From the NCBI GenBank assembly GCA_963922875.1, contig CAWUJH010000003.1:248001-312000 (forward strand): DNA of 64,000 nucleotides, given 5' to 3'. Under the pieces are notes generated by a model. It was not told where the DNA came from and made no database searches. It saw only the letters and a program-made list of their open reading frames with translations. Shown here piece after piece: positions 46,087-55,514 of this stretch (positions within the stretch are counted from its first letter, which is position 1; each line of letters begins with the position of its first letter). The position numbers and the translations under genes were made by a program. This stretch comes from Ketobacter sp963922875. GTDB taxonomy: Bacteria; Pseudomonadota; Gammaproteobacteria; Pseudomonadales; Ketobacteraceae.

Positions 46087-46620
46087 ATGGGTTTTGGACG
46101 AATTTTCATCATCATTTTTGTGTTCGCACTCTTAGAAGTAATGGTGTTGGCTCGGGTTGCTGACAGCATAGGTTGGATGGTCACCATACTACTGACCGTA
46201 TTCACCGCAATGTTGGGTTCTTTTCTATTTCGTTGGCAAGGGCTTGAGACCTGGGTGCGTTTGAACCAGCGGATGGCACAAGGCGAGATGCCGGGAACTG
46301 AAATGGTGGAAGGTGTTATGCTGCTATTAGGTGGCGCTCTTTTGATTACCCCAGGTTTCATTACCGACGGCATAGGATTCCTGCTATTGCTGCCGCAGAG
46401 TCGTAAAATGATGGCAAATAGCCTGATAAAACAAGGTGTTATGCAGTCATTTTCCAGTCGGCAAACGGCTCAGGGCAGCGCTTGGTTTTATCAACAGACT
46501 GGCGGCTCGCAGGGCCCATTTACCCACCCAAAAAATGAACCACACACCCCTCAAGCTTATGACGACGGCAAAGGTCATTTGATTATTGAAGGTGAAGCGG
46601 AAGAGAAAGAGTCAAAATAG
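46087..46620 (+). CDS. fxsA: FxsA family membrane protein
   Basis: The 177-residue inner-membrane protein belongs to the FxsA family (in E. coli linked to phage T7 exclusion suppression). The first ~105 residues hold about four hydrophobic segments, with IIIFVFALLEVMVLARVADSIG, GALLITPGFITDGIGFLLLL typical. The C-terminal tail is polar and Gln/Pro-rich. FxsA lies upstream of groES in many gammaproteobacteria, as here; the groE promoters begin right after its stop. Confidence 0.93.
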   Translation: MGFGRIFIIIFVFALLEVMVLARVADSIGWMVTILLTVFTAMLGSFLFRWQGLETWVRLNQRMAQGEMPGTEMVEGVMLLLGGALLITPGFITDGIGFLLLLPQSRKMMANSLIKQGVMQSFSSRQTAQGSAWFYQQTGGSQGPFTHPKNEPHTPQAYDDGKGHLIIEGEAEEKESK

Positions 46621-46654
46621 AATAGCAAAAAACTAAATTTTTTCCCCTCAGCCC

Positions 46655-46682
46655 CTTGAAAAGCGACGCGTAACCCCCATTT
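46655..46682 (+). promoter_or_regulatory. Sigma-32 heat-shock promoter of groESL
   Basis: CTTGAA (46655-46660) and CCCCAT (46675-46680, followed by TT) are 14 bases apart, matching the sigma-32 consensus CTTGAAA-N13-CCCCATnT almost exactly. Transcription would start near 46688, upstream of the CIRCE operator. Confidence 0.85.
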
Positions 46683-46740
46683 CTGTGACATCCAAGAGAA
46701 GTAAGTTTTGAGAAAGTTGTACTGAAACGCTCAAGACCTC

Positions 46741-46768
46741 TTGACGGATGAGTTGGTGTCTCTATTAT
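46741..46768 (+). promoter_or_regulatory. Sigma-70 promoter of groESL, overlapping CIRCE
   Basis: TTGACG (46741-46746) and TATTAT (46763-46768) are 16 bases apart. The -10 element touches the left arm of the CIRCE operator, so a bound HrcA repressor would block RNA polymerase. Confidence 0.65.
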
Positions 46769-46794
46769 TAGCACTCAAATGTTGGGAGTGCTAA
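46768..46794 (+). promoter_or_regulatory. CIRCE operator (HrcA binding site)
   Basis: A perfect inverted repeat: TTAGCACTC (46768-46776), nine-base spacer, GAGTGCTAA (46786-46794). It equals the CIRCE consensus and predicts an HrcA repressor in the genome. It lies 71 bases before the groES ATG and downstream of both promoter candidates. Confidence 0.97.
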
Positions 46795-46864
46795 TTAAGC
46801 GAGATCCATGCATTGAATAATGAAATTTGGCTAACAACAAGGCTAATTGGGAGAGTAAAAGCTC

Positions 46865-47155
46865 ATGAATATCCGTCCTTTACATGATCGCGTCGTGATC
46901 CGCCGTGTGGAAGAGGAAACAAAAAGCGCTGGTGGCATAGTATTACCAGGTTCAGCCGCTGAAAAACCTTCGCAAGGGGAAGTTTTAGCTGTAGGTCCTG
47001 GGCGCGTGACTGATAACGGAGAAACCCGTCCATTGGATTTAAAAAAGGGTGACAAAGTGATTTTCGGTCAATACGCAGGCAGTACAGTGAAAATTGATGG
47101 TCAAGAGCTATTGATTATGTCTGAAAGCGAAATCTTTGGTGTGATTGAAGGTTAA
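46865..47155 (+). CDS. groES: Co-chaperonin GroES
   Basis: GroES caps the GroEL ring during ATP-dependent protein folding. The 96-residue protein has MNIRPLHDRVVIRRVEEE, the mobile loop KSAGGIVLPGSAAEKPSQGE and the C-terminal EILFG-like end (SEIFGVIEG). It is the first gene of the groESL operon and has GGGAGAG upstream of the ATG. It is controlled by the sigma-32 promoter and CIRCE operator listed above. Confidence 0.99.
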   Translation: MNIRPLHDRVVIRRVEEETKSAGGIVLPGSAAEKPSQGEVLAVGPGRVTDNGETRPLDLKKGDKVIFGQYAGSTVKIDGQELLIMSESEIFGVIEG

Positions 47156-47211
47156 ACCTTCTCCCTGGATTTCAATCTATAACCGACAACAGAGTTTGAA
47201 AGGAAAAGACA

Positions 47212-48864
<1,653 letters not shown>

Positions 48865-48890
48865 GTCCAGCGCTCCACTCGCACCATCAA

Positions 48891-48922
48891 AAGCCTCGCT
48901 TAAATAAGCGGGGCTTTTTTTT
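48891..48922 (+). terminator. Rho-independent terminator after groEL
   Basis: AAGCCTCGCTTA (48891-48902) pairs with TAAGCGGGGCTT (48905-48916; one G-T pair), with a two-base loop centre and a run of eight T residues. It ends the groESL transcript 26 bases past the groEL stop. Confidence 0.92.
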
Positions 48923-48992
48923 GAAATAGTTTTACTGATTACTTTCATGCTAGATTTCAACGTTGAATGTGTTGTATTAAACAGGTATCACA

Positions 48993-49286
48993 ATGGCAGA
49001 ATCCCAGCAAATCCTGAGAGGTGGCGATCCGATTAAACCGTCCCTGGCTTCTGGTTATTGGGGGTTGTGGGTATTTGCCATTTTCTGGAATGGGATAGCG
49101 TTAGCGGCTTGCTTTGCCGCCTGGGATGACATGCAACGCATCAATAGCACTGAAGATTATCTGTTACTCATGATTGTTCTGTTTCCATTAGTGGGAATAT
49201 TTCTAATTTTTCAAGCCGTTAAAAACACCGTTCTTTATGTAAGTTACGGCAAATCGGTACTTCGCTTGGACCCTAATCCAGGGTAG
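48993..49286 (+). CDS. N-terminal part of a membrane protein gene interrupted by an in-frame TAG
   Basis: The 97-codon frame begins at ATG 48993 and holds two hydrophobic segments (GLWVFAIFWNGIALAACFA; LLLMIVLFPLVGIFLIF), then VSYGKSVLRLDPNPG and a TAG at 49284-49286. The next frame begins at once, in the same reading frame, with VGGRTVGQIGGVI, which reads as the natural continuation. The two frames together (405 codons) look like one DUF3592-like membrane protein with a large cytoplasmic or periplasmic domain and more membrane segments. Alone this part would be a truncated product. Confidence 0.6.
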   Translation: MAESQQILRGGDPIKPSLASGYWGLWVFAIFWNGIALAACFAAWDDMQRINSTEDYLLLMIVLFPLVGIFLIFQAVKNTVLYVSYGKSVLRLDPNPG

Positions 49287-50210
49287 GTGGGTGGTAGGAC
49301 TGTTGGGCAAATTGGTGGCGTGATAACTCTGAGCAAGCCCTTGCCGGTGGAGGCAAAGTGTGAAGTGCGCCTGGAGTGTCAGTATTCTAGGGAAACTCGC
49401 AAAAGCAAAGGACAAAAAAGCATTTCCACTGAAGTTAAATGGCAGGACATGCTAATCCTTGATAGCGCGGACATAAGTGACAGGGGTGATATTGCTTTTT
49501 TATTTGATGTGCCTGCAGATTTGCCACCGACACAACCAAAATCGAGCCGTTGGCACCACTGGCAAATACAATTAGCCGCTGACATCCCTGGGTTGGATAT
49601 ATCCCTTGATTTTGATATTCCTGTAACGGTGGGGGATCAGAAAAGCACTATTATGATACCGGGTCGTGAACAACGTTTGCAGCTCCAACGCGCCGAACAA
49701 TTAATTCAAGCATTGAATGTGGAACAGCTAGACGACACTATTTATATAAACTCTGTCTACGGTCGAGAACTCGCAGGCTCAGTTTTTTGCGCGTTATTTG
49801 GCGCGGTGTTTTTGTCTGTTGGCATGGGTATTTTCTTCACCGAAACGGGTGCGTCTATGATGTTGCCGATTAAGTTGATTTTTGTCATTGCCTTTGGGGG
49901 CATAGGACTGCTGCTTTTTCTAGCTGGATTGCTCACACCCACCACAAAACTGGATACTGCCATAGATGCGCAAGGGATTCATGTGCGGCGTATTTTTTTA
50001 GGCTGGGAAATTTATCGACGGACTATTGCCCTTGATTCCGCAAATAACATCGAAATTCACAAAAATAGCAGTTTCAGCGGAGGTAAGCGTACCCGCAATT
50101 GGTTTCAGCTTAGAGTCCTGCACAATGGCAAACGTCAAGTTATAGCGGAATCCATACCGGGTCGGGTGCTGGCAGATGCGGCATTGGCCTTTTTGAGGTC
50201 TAGGGTGTAG
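49287..50210 (+). CDS. C-terminal part of the interrupted membrane protein gene
   Basis: The frame begins at a GTG directly abutting the TAG of the previous frame, so it could be re-initiated by coupling, though no separate ribosome site is visible. The 307 residues contain a beta-rich soluble part (~10-160: VEAKCEVRLECQYSRE, LSKPLPV), two membrane segments (~163-185 and ~190-212: VFCALFGAVFLSVGMGIFF), and a soluble end with RNWFQLRVLHNGKRQVIAES. I do not know its function. Its natural start is probably lost to the TAG. Confidence 0.6.
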   Translation: MGGRTVGQIGGVITLSKPLPVEAKCEVRLECQYSRETRKSKGQKSISTEVKWQDMLILDSADISDRGDIAFLFDVPADLPPTQPKSSRWHHWQIQLAADIPGLDISLDFDIPVTVGDQKSTIMIPGREQRLQLQRAEQLIQALNVEQLDDTIYINSVYGRELAGSVFCALFGAVFLSVGMGIFFTETGASMMLPIKLIFVIAFGGIGLLLFLAGLLTPTTKLDTAIDAQGIHVRRIFLGWEIYRRTIALDSANNIEIHKNSSFSGGKRTRNWFQLRVLHNGKRQVIAESIPGRVLADAALAFLRSRV

Positions 50211-50234
50211 ATTCCGAGCCTGATTTCACGATGG

Positions 50235-51302
50235 GTGGTACTAACTATTAACGAGTCCCTAAGTACATTAAAGTCATTTAGCCATTGGGTGATGACACTA
50301 ATAACGCGGTATTCTGGCACTGTCGCTTTGTTCGGCTTTGTAGCAGGGCTAGCCAGCTTTTTTCTGGTGGATCGTGATCAGGAAAAATTCGCACAAATAC
50401 TGTCGTTACTGATGCTGGCGAGTTGGGTGTGGTTAACAACAGAAAATCTATTGCATCGTAGGGTAACTCAATGGTTTGGGGTTACCCTACCGCGACCAAT
50501 ACTCAAATATTTGGCGCAATTGGTTCACCAGGAAAGTCTCTTCTTTGTTATTCCTTTCTTTTTCATTACTACTGTGTGGAATAGCGGTCAGTTGATATTC
50601 TCCAGCTTGCTCGCCATATTTGGGTTTATGGCCATTGTAGACCCAATCTATTACCGCTGGCTTTCCGTAAAACGTTGGCTGTATTTTATCTTTCATTGCA
50701 TTACGTTGTTCGCTGTTCTGCTGACTGCGTTGCCGATACTATTCCAGATTCCAACCAGCATTAGCTACACCTATGCTTTGATAATTGGCGCTATTCTGTC
50801 GGTATTGAGCATCCTCCGAGAGCTACCATTTCATTGGTTTTGGAACACCTTGCTGGCTCTGTTTTTGGTGGTGGCAATCATTTGTGCTGGGGCTTTGCTT
50901 AGACCCTGGGTGCCACCAGCGTCACTGTGGCTGACGGATGTGGCCATTGCCCTGGAAATTGACACCCAGAACCGGGCGCCGAAATATGAGCTTCGCAGCA
51001 TCAGCGATCAACGTATACAACAAGGTTTATACGCTTTCACCGCGATTCATGCTCCCCGTGGTTTGCATGAGACTATTTATCACGAGTGGTGGTATAGCGG
51101 TAAGTTGGTGGATAAAATTCCATTGAACATTCAAGGCGGGCGGGATGCGGGTTACCGTGCCTGGAGTCACAAGTTGAATTTTCCGTCACCGGCTCAAGGG
51201 CAATGGCAAATACGCGTGACAACCGCTGCGGATCAGGTGATAGGTATTCTCCGTTTCGACGTGAATGATACGGTTAACCTTGGTTTGCCCATTACTCAAT
51301 AG
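50235..51302 (+). CDS. Membrane protein resembling DUF5924/DUF2914 proteins
   Basis: Seven or eight hydrophobic segments (~20-230) are followed by a C-terminal soluble domain with GLHETIYHEWWYSGKLVDKI, IQGGRDAGYRAWSHKLNFPSP and QWQIRVTTAADQVIGILRFD, a layout I associate with DUF5924 family proteins that end in a DUF2914 domain. The frame opens at a GTG; ATG 50292 is an alternative start. It is 24 bases downstream of the interrupted gene on the same strand, so the two may share a transcript. Function unknown. Confidence 0.75.
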   Translation: MVLTINESLSTLKSFSHWVMTLITRYSGTVALFGFVAGLASFFLVDRDQEKFAQILSLLMLASWVWLTTENLLHRRVTQWFGVTLPRPILKYLAQLVHQESLFFVIPFFFITTVWNSGQLIFSSLLAIFGFMAIVDPIYYRWLSVKRWLYFIFHCITLFAVLLTALPILFQIPTSISYTYALIIGAILSVLSILRELPFHWFWNTLLALFLVVAIICAGALLRPWVPPASLWLTDVAIALEIDTQNRAPKYELRSISDQRIQQGLYAFTAIHAPRGLHETIYHEWWYSGKLVDKIPLNIQGGRDAGYRAWSHKLNFPSPAQGQWQIRVTTAADQVIGILRFDVNDTVNLGLPITQ

Positions 51303-51324
51303 CGTCAGTGTAAAAAGTTGTCAG

Positions 51325-53490
51325 TTACGCTTTATACTTATTGGCTGTAGATTGCAAACTTAAGACGAGTTGACCCAATAAATGAATCGTATCCAATGTT
51401 TCATGCACTGAATGCTGACTGCTCACAGCGTTTTCGGTCATTTCAACTACTTGGTTATTTACCTGGTTCGCCAGTTCCTTTTGCGCGGAAACGGATTGGG
51501 CAACCATCTTCACCCGCTCCAGTGTTGACAATGCACCGGTATGAATATGTTTTAGTGCAGAATTTGCCTCCTCGGCTCTAACCACACCCCTTTGGGCTAA
51601 CTGGTCACAGGATTCCATCGCCTGCACGGCTTTGTTAGTTTCCTGCTGTATGGTAGATATCGTACGAGTGATCTCACGGGTGGCTTGAGCGGTGCGAACC
51701 GACAAGTTACGAACTTCGTCAGCTACCACCGCAAAACCGCGGCCTTGCTCACCGGCTCGTGCCGCTTCAATCGCAGCATTTAATGCCAACAAATTAGTTT
51801 GTTCCGCAATGTCTTTAATAGTGTTGGAAATACTTTCGATTTCATCAGCACAGCGTCCCAGCATCTGAATGATGCCCGAGGACTCGCGTACCGATTCCGC
51901 AATGCTCGCCATTTCTTTGGCTGCATCGGTGACCACTTCGCCTCCTTTTGCAGAAATTTGATGGGCTTCATGGGAAGCCTTTTCCGTTTCTCTGGAATTA
52001 TCGGCCACTTGCGTAATAGCCGCGTTGATTTGCTCCATGGAATCGGCGGTAGAGGTAGCAATTTGCCGTTGCTTGATGATGGCCTGATTGACCGTTTCGG
52101 AGGCTTTCTGCAAGCTGTTGGATGCATTTGAAAGGGCTGATTCGGTTTCCAAAACCTGAGTGACGGTATCATCCAGCTTATCGACGAAGCTGTTGATCCA
52201 GCGGGCTAGTTGTCCAGTTTCATCCTGGTTAAAGCTGCTGATATCCAAGCGGGACTGCAGAGAACCGCCCCTTTCAGCTATTGAAAGAAAATAATTCGCT
52301 AATCGCTGCAACTGGCGCCGGTGAGGGCGTAGTACACAGGCCCAATAAGTTCCCAAACCAAATAGCCAGAGCACTGTGTTCGCTGCAATCTCAACGGTCG
52401 ATGAAAGATTAAGTTTATTAAACAAGTAGCTACTTATCCCAATCGCTACCCCACTGATGATAAGCAGGTAAAACAATTGTTTTAAATCAATAGATCGATC
52501 TCGGTATACTTCCTCTAGATCTCCTTCACAGAGCAGCCCCCAGGTGTCAAGCGAGCCCGGCATTGCAAAGGTGAGACCAGCACCGATGACCGGAATATGT
52601 CGGTAATCTGAGTACGCCGGGTAGCAAACGAATACATGTTCCTTTTTACTGATGGTTTCCCTTACACCTGGGTGGAGTTGTTTGGTGGCAGGATCGGTAA
52701 ATCGCAGCTCCAACTCAGTATGCTGAGAGACTTGGACAGTGCCATAATCAGTGCGAATACCTTGTTTTAGGTTATCACCGTGGGAGAACGTATTGTCTTC
52801 AAAGCGTGAGCGAGAAAGAGCAGTGCCAGGCTGGATGCGGCTGTCAAAATTCGATTCAACCATAAACAAATAGTTATCGCCTGAGTCGGGATAGACATGG
52901 CCTGCCTCCCGTTGAATGACATCACTTAACACGTCATTTGGAATTCGTGCGCACAAACAGGCCACTACGGCATTGTTCACGATTAAAGGCTGATAGAACA
53001 TCAGGGTCATTTCGTCATGAAAGCTGGAGGAAGATGGGCCGATAGATTGTGTCAGAGGATCTGCGTAGGGCCCGTGAAGAAATGGCTTTTGCCATCCCAG
53101 CTTACAAGCATTGAGATTTAAATCGGTTGCGTGTATGTGGGGTCCGTAACTGCTGAAAATGACCTTGAATGACTCATCAATAATAAACACCTCTGCAATC
53201 TCTCGTTGTAAACCACACGCAGCTGACAGTTCCGAGTTATCTATATCCGGCCATTTCTTTTGGATGATTTCGGCAAGATTAGCTAAATGTGCCCAATGCT
53301 CGTCAGCCCACTGGGTAATCAGTTTTCGGCGGGTATGGACGATGCCTAAAAAAGTATTTTCTACGTCTTCGACGCGGTGTCGATTGAGCAAATAGGACCA
53401 TCGCATTTTTAATTTACCGGTGGTGCCAAATACTTTGAGCCAGTGTTTTTCTGCTGGTAGGCGCTGCATACTCAAGCTTTTTAATGTCAT
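51325..53490 (-). CDS. Methyl-accepting chemotaxis protein with N-terminal non-membrane sensor domain
   Basis: The 721-residue chemoreceptor ends in a complete cytoplasmic signalling hairpin with NLLALNAAIEAARAGEQGRGFAVVADEVRNL in outline, near residue 590, and methylation helices on both sides. There is no N-terminal membrane segment. About 335 residues of PDC/Cache-like sequence (EVFIIDESFKVIFSSYGP near 105) precede two closely spaced membrane segments (~338-357, ~368-387). A hairpin like this leaves both ends on the same side of the membrane, so the sensor domain would be cytoplasmic. The ligand is unknown. Confidence 0.92.
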   Translation of the reverse strand: MTLKSLSMQRLPAEKHWLKVFGTTGKLKMRWSYLLNRHRVEDVENTFLGIVHTRRKLITQWADEHWAHLANLAEIIQKKWPDIDNSELSAACGLQREIAEVFIIDESFKVIFSSYGPHIHATDLNLNACKLGWQKPFLHGPYADPLTQSIGPSSSSFHDEMTLMFYQPLIVNNAVVACLCARIPNDVLSDVIQREAGHVYPDSGDNYLFMVESNFDSRIQPGTALSRSRFEDNTFSHGDNLKQGIRTDYGTVQVSQHTELELRFTDPATKQLHPGVRETISKKEHVFVCYPAYSDYRHIPVIGAGLTFAMPGSLDTWGLLCEGDLEEVYRDRSIDLKQLFYLLIISGVAIGISSYLFNKLNLSSTVEIAANTVLWLFGLGTYWACVLRPHRRQLQRLANYFLSIAERGGSLQSRLDISSFNQDETGQLARWINSFVDKLDDTVTQVLETESALSNASNSLQKASETVNQAIIKQRQIATSTADSMEQINAAITQVADNSRETEKASHEAHQISAKGGEVVTDAAKEMASIAESVRESSGIIQMLGRCADEIESISNTIKDIAEQTNLLALNAAIEAARAGEQGRGFAVVADEVRNLSVRTAQATREITRTISTIQQETNKAVQAMESCDQLAQRGVVRAEEANSALKHIHTGALSTLERVKMVAQSVSAQKELANQVNNQVVEMTENAVSSQHSVHETLDTIHLLGQLVLSLQSTANKYKA

Positions 53491-53963
53491 TACTTCATCC
53501 TGATAAATCAGTGGCGCAGGTGAGCTGGGGATGTTTTTTACTAGAATAGACAGCGATGAAAGACTTTACTAAAGCGATAGATAAAAAATCTTAATTTTTT
53601 TGCGAAATGGCTAAAATTGTTGGGTTTCAAACACTTAAGCGCACTGTTTTGGCGCATTTTTAAAGAAAAAGTAGAACTTCAATAGCCCAGACTTAACGGT
53701 TTCTGTCAGTGGCGTTTGTCTGCGAAAGGTGAATTGAATCATATAAAACCTGGCGTAGGGTTAGGATTCTGTTTTGTCTTCTAACGGCTTCTGTTAGTCG
53801 CGATTACTTGGCCGATGGCTTGGATCTTGTTTGTCTTTTGCTGATCACGTCGCTATAGTTGGCGCCCGAATATCTGACTGCTGAATGGGTTGAGATTCAC
53901 TCAAATCCGGCTCATTATGAACGTTTGGAAGACTGCGTCGGTGCCCACTGGAGAGACTAAAGA
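53491..53963. other. Divergent MCP/leuA intergenic region with two imperfect repeats
   Basis: This 473-base gap holds promoters for both genes. Two related ~22-base units (53693-53714 and 53781-53802) each contain a small hairpin-forming core AACGG(T/C)TTCTGT(C/T)AG. The second reads CTAAC-GGCTTCT-GTTAG as an inverted repeat. The start of leuA is 163 bases beyond. No leucine-rich leader peptide with attenuator hairpin is evident, so attenuation control of leuA is not supported. Confidence 0.5.
53693..53802. repeat. Two imperfect ~22-bp direct repeats upstream of leuA
   Basis: Copy 1 (TTAACGGTTTCTGTCAGTGG..., 53693-53714) and copy 2 (CTAACGGCTTCTGTTAGTCG..., 53781-53802) differ at a few positions and are 88 bases apart. 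Each can fold into a short hairpin. They may be remnants of a dispersed repeat or tandem binding sites. Confidence 0.5.
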
Positions 53964-55514
53964 ATGACCAATAAAGATCAACTGATAATCTTTGATACCA
54001 CGCTACGTGATGGGGAACAAAGCCCTGGAGCGTCCATGACGCTGGAGGAGAAAGTCCGTATCGCCAAAGCCCTGGAACGAATGCGGGTAGATGTCATTGA
54101 GGCGGGTTTTGCCATAGCCAGTCAGGGTGACTTTGAATCGGTGAAAGCCGTTGCAGATACGATCAAAGAAAGTCGGGTGTGTTCATTGGCTCGGGCCGTA
54201 GACAAAGATATTGACCGTGCTGCGGAAGCTTTGAAGAATGCAAATGCCCCTCGTATTCATACATTTCTTGCCACTTCACCGATTCATATGGAATATAAGC
54301 TTCGTATGAGTCCGGATCAGGTAGTGGAACAGGCGGTAAAAGCGGTGAAACGGGCGCGGAATTGGTGTGAAGATGTGGAGTTTTCCTGCGAAGATGCCGG
54401 TCGTTCTGAGCTGGATTTTCTGTGCCGCGTAATCGAGGCTGCCATCGATGCGGGTGCCAGTACAATCAATATTCCAGACACCGTGGGATACGCCATGCCC
54501 CAAGCCTTTGGTGAAACCATTCGTCAGCTTTTAGAAAGAATTCCTAATTCGGATAAAGCCGTATTTTCGATTCATTGCCACAATGACCTTGGTTTGGCCG
54601 TTGCCAATTCCCTGGCTGCGGTGGCCAATGGTGCCCGCCAAGTGGAATGTACCATTAATGGGCTGGGAGAAAGGGCAGGTAATGCAGCGTTAGAAGAAGT
54701 GGTCATGGCGGTAAAAACCCGGCCGGATTTCTTTAACGTCGACACCAACATCAATACCCAGGAAATTGTGCCTGCCTCGCGCCTAGTATCCTCCGTTACC
54801 GGGTTTCCTGTGCAGCCTAATAAAGCCATTGTGGGTGCTAATGCCTTTGCCCACGAATCCGGAATTCACCAGGATGGAGTTATTAAGTATCGCGAAACCT
54901 ACGAAATAATGAAAGCAGAGGATGTGGGCTGGAATGCCAATCGAATGGTGTTGGGAAAGCACTCTGGCCGCAACGCCTTTCGCGCCCGTTTGGATGAGTT
55001 AGGTATCAGCTTAAAATCGGAGCAAGAATTAAATGTCGCCTTTCAGCGTTTTAAAGACCTTGCTGATAAAAAGCACGAAATTTTTGATGAAGATATTCAA
55101 GCCTTGGTCAGTGATACACAGAAGGTTACTGACAACGAGAAGTATTCTTTAATATCGCTTAATGTTTGCTCGCAGACGGGTGAAGTGCCTACGGCGGAAA
55201 TCGTCGTAGAGGTTAATGGAGAAGAGAAAAAAGCCAAAAGCCAAGGTGCGGGGCCGGTGGATGCCGCTTTTAAGGCCATCGAGTGTGTGGCGAATAGCGG
55301 TACTGTTTTGGAGCTCTATAATGTTAGTGCCATTACTAGTGGTACGGACTCACAAGGTGAGGTGACCGTTCGACTCGAAAAAGGTGGCCGTATCGTTAAT
55401 GGTCATGGCGCGGATATCGATATCATTGCCGCCTCCGCTAAAGCCTATTTAAATGCGCTAAATTTACTGTGCTTGGATGGTACTAAAGCGCACCCACAGA
55501 CCAGTGGAGTTTAA
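53964..55514 (+). CDS. leuA: 2-isopropylmalate synthase LeuA
   Basis: LeuA condenses acetyl-CoA with 2-ketoisovalerate, the committed step of leucine synthesis. The 516-residue protein is the class with a full C-terminal regulatory domain that binds leucine. It shows FDTTLRDGEQSPGASM at the N-terminus, the metal-binding HCHNDLGLAVANSLAAV near residue 200, NGLGERAGNAALEEV, and the regulatory end beginning around residue 390. It is followed with no gap by the HolD-like gene. Confidence 0.97.
   Translation: MTNKDQLIIFDTTLRDGEQSPGASMTLEEKVRIAKALERMRVDVIEAGFAIASQGDFESVKAVADTIKESRVCSLARAVDKDIDRAAEALKNANAPRIHTFLATSPIHMEYKLRMSPDQVVEQAVKAVKRARNWCEDVEFSCEDAGRSELDFLCRVIEAAIDAGASTINIPDTVGYAMPQAFGETIRQLLERIPNSDKAVFSIHCHNDLGLAVANSLAAVANGARQVECTINGLGERAGNAALEEVVMAVKTRPDFFNVDTNINTQEIVPASRLVSSVTGFPVQPNKAIVGANAFAHESGIHQDGVIKYRETYEIMKAEDVGWNANRMVLGKHSGRNAFRARLDELGISLKSEQELNVAFQRFKDLADKKHEIFDEDIQALVSDTQKVTDNEKYSLISLNVCSQTGEVPTAEIVVEVNGEEKKAKSQGAGPVDAAFKAIECVANSGTVLELYNVSAITSGTDSQGEVTVRLEKGGRIVNGHGADIDIIAASAKAYLNALNLLCLDGTKAHPQTSGV

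Noticed and set aside
49284..49289. Recoding of the TAG as pyrrolysine or other amino acid
   Set aside because: Nothing nearby supports it; pyl genes are rare in this class, and a plain mutation or sequencing error is simpler.
53491..53963. Leucine attenuator leader before leuA
   Set aside because: No short frame with clustered leucine codons and no antiterminator/terminator pair was seen.
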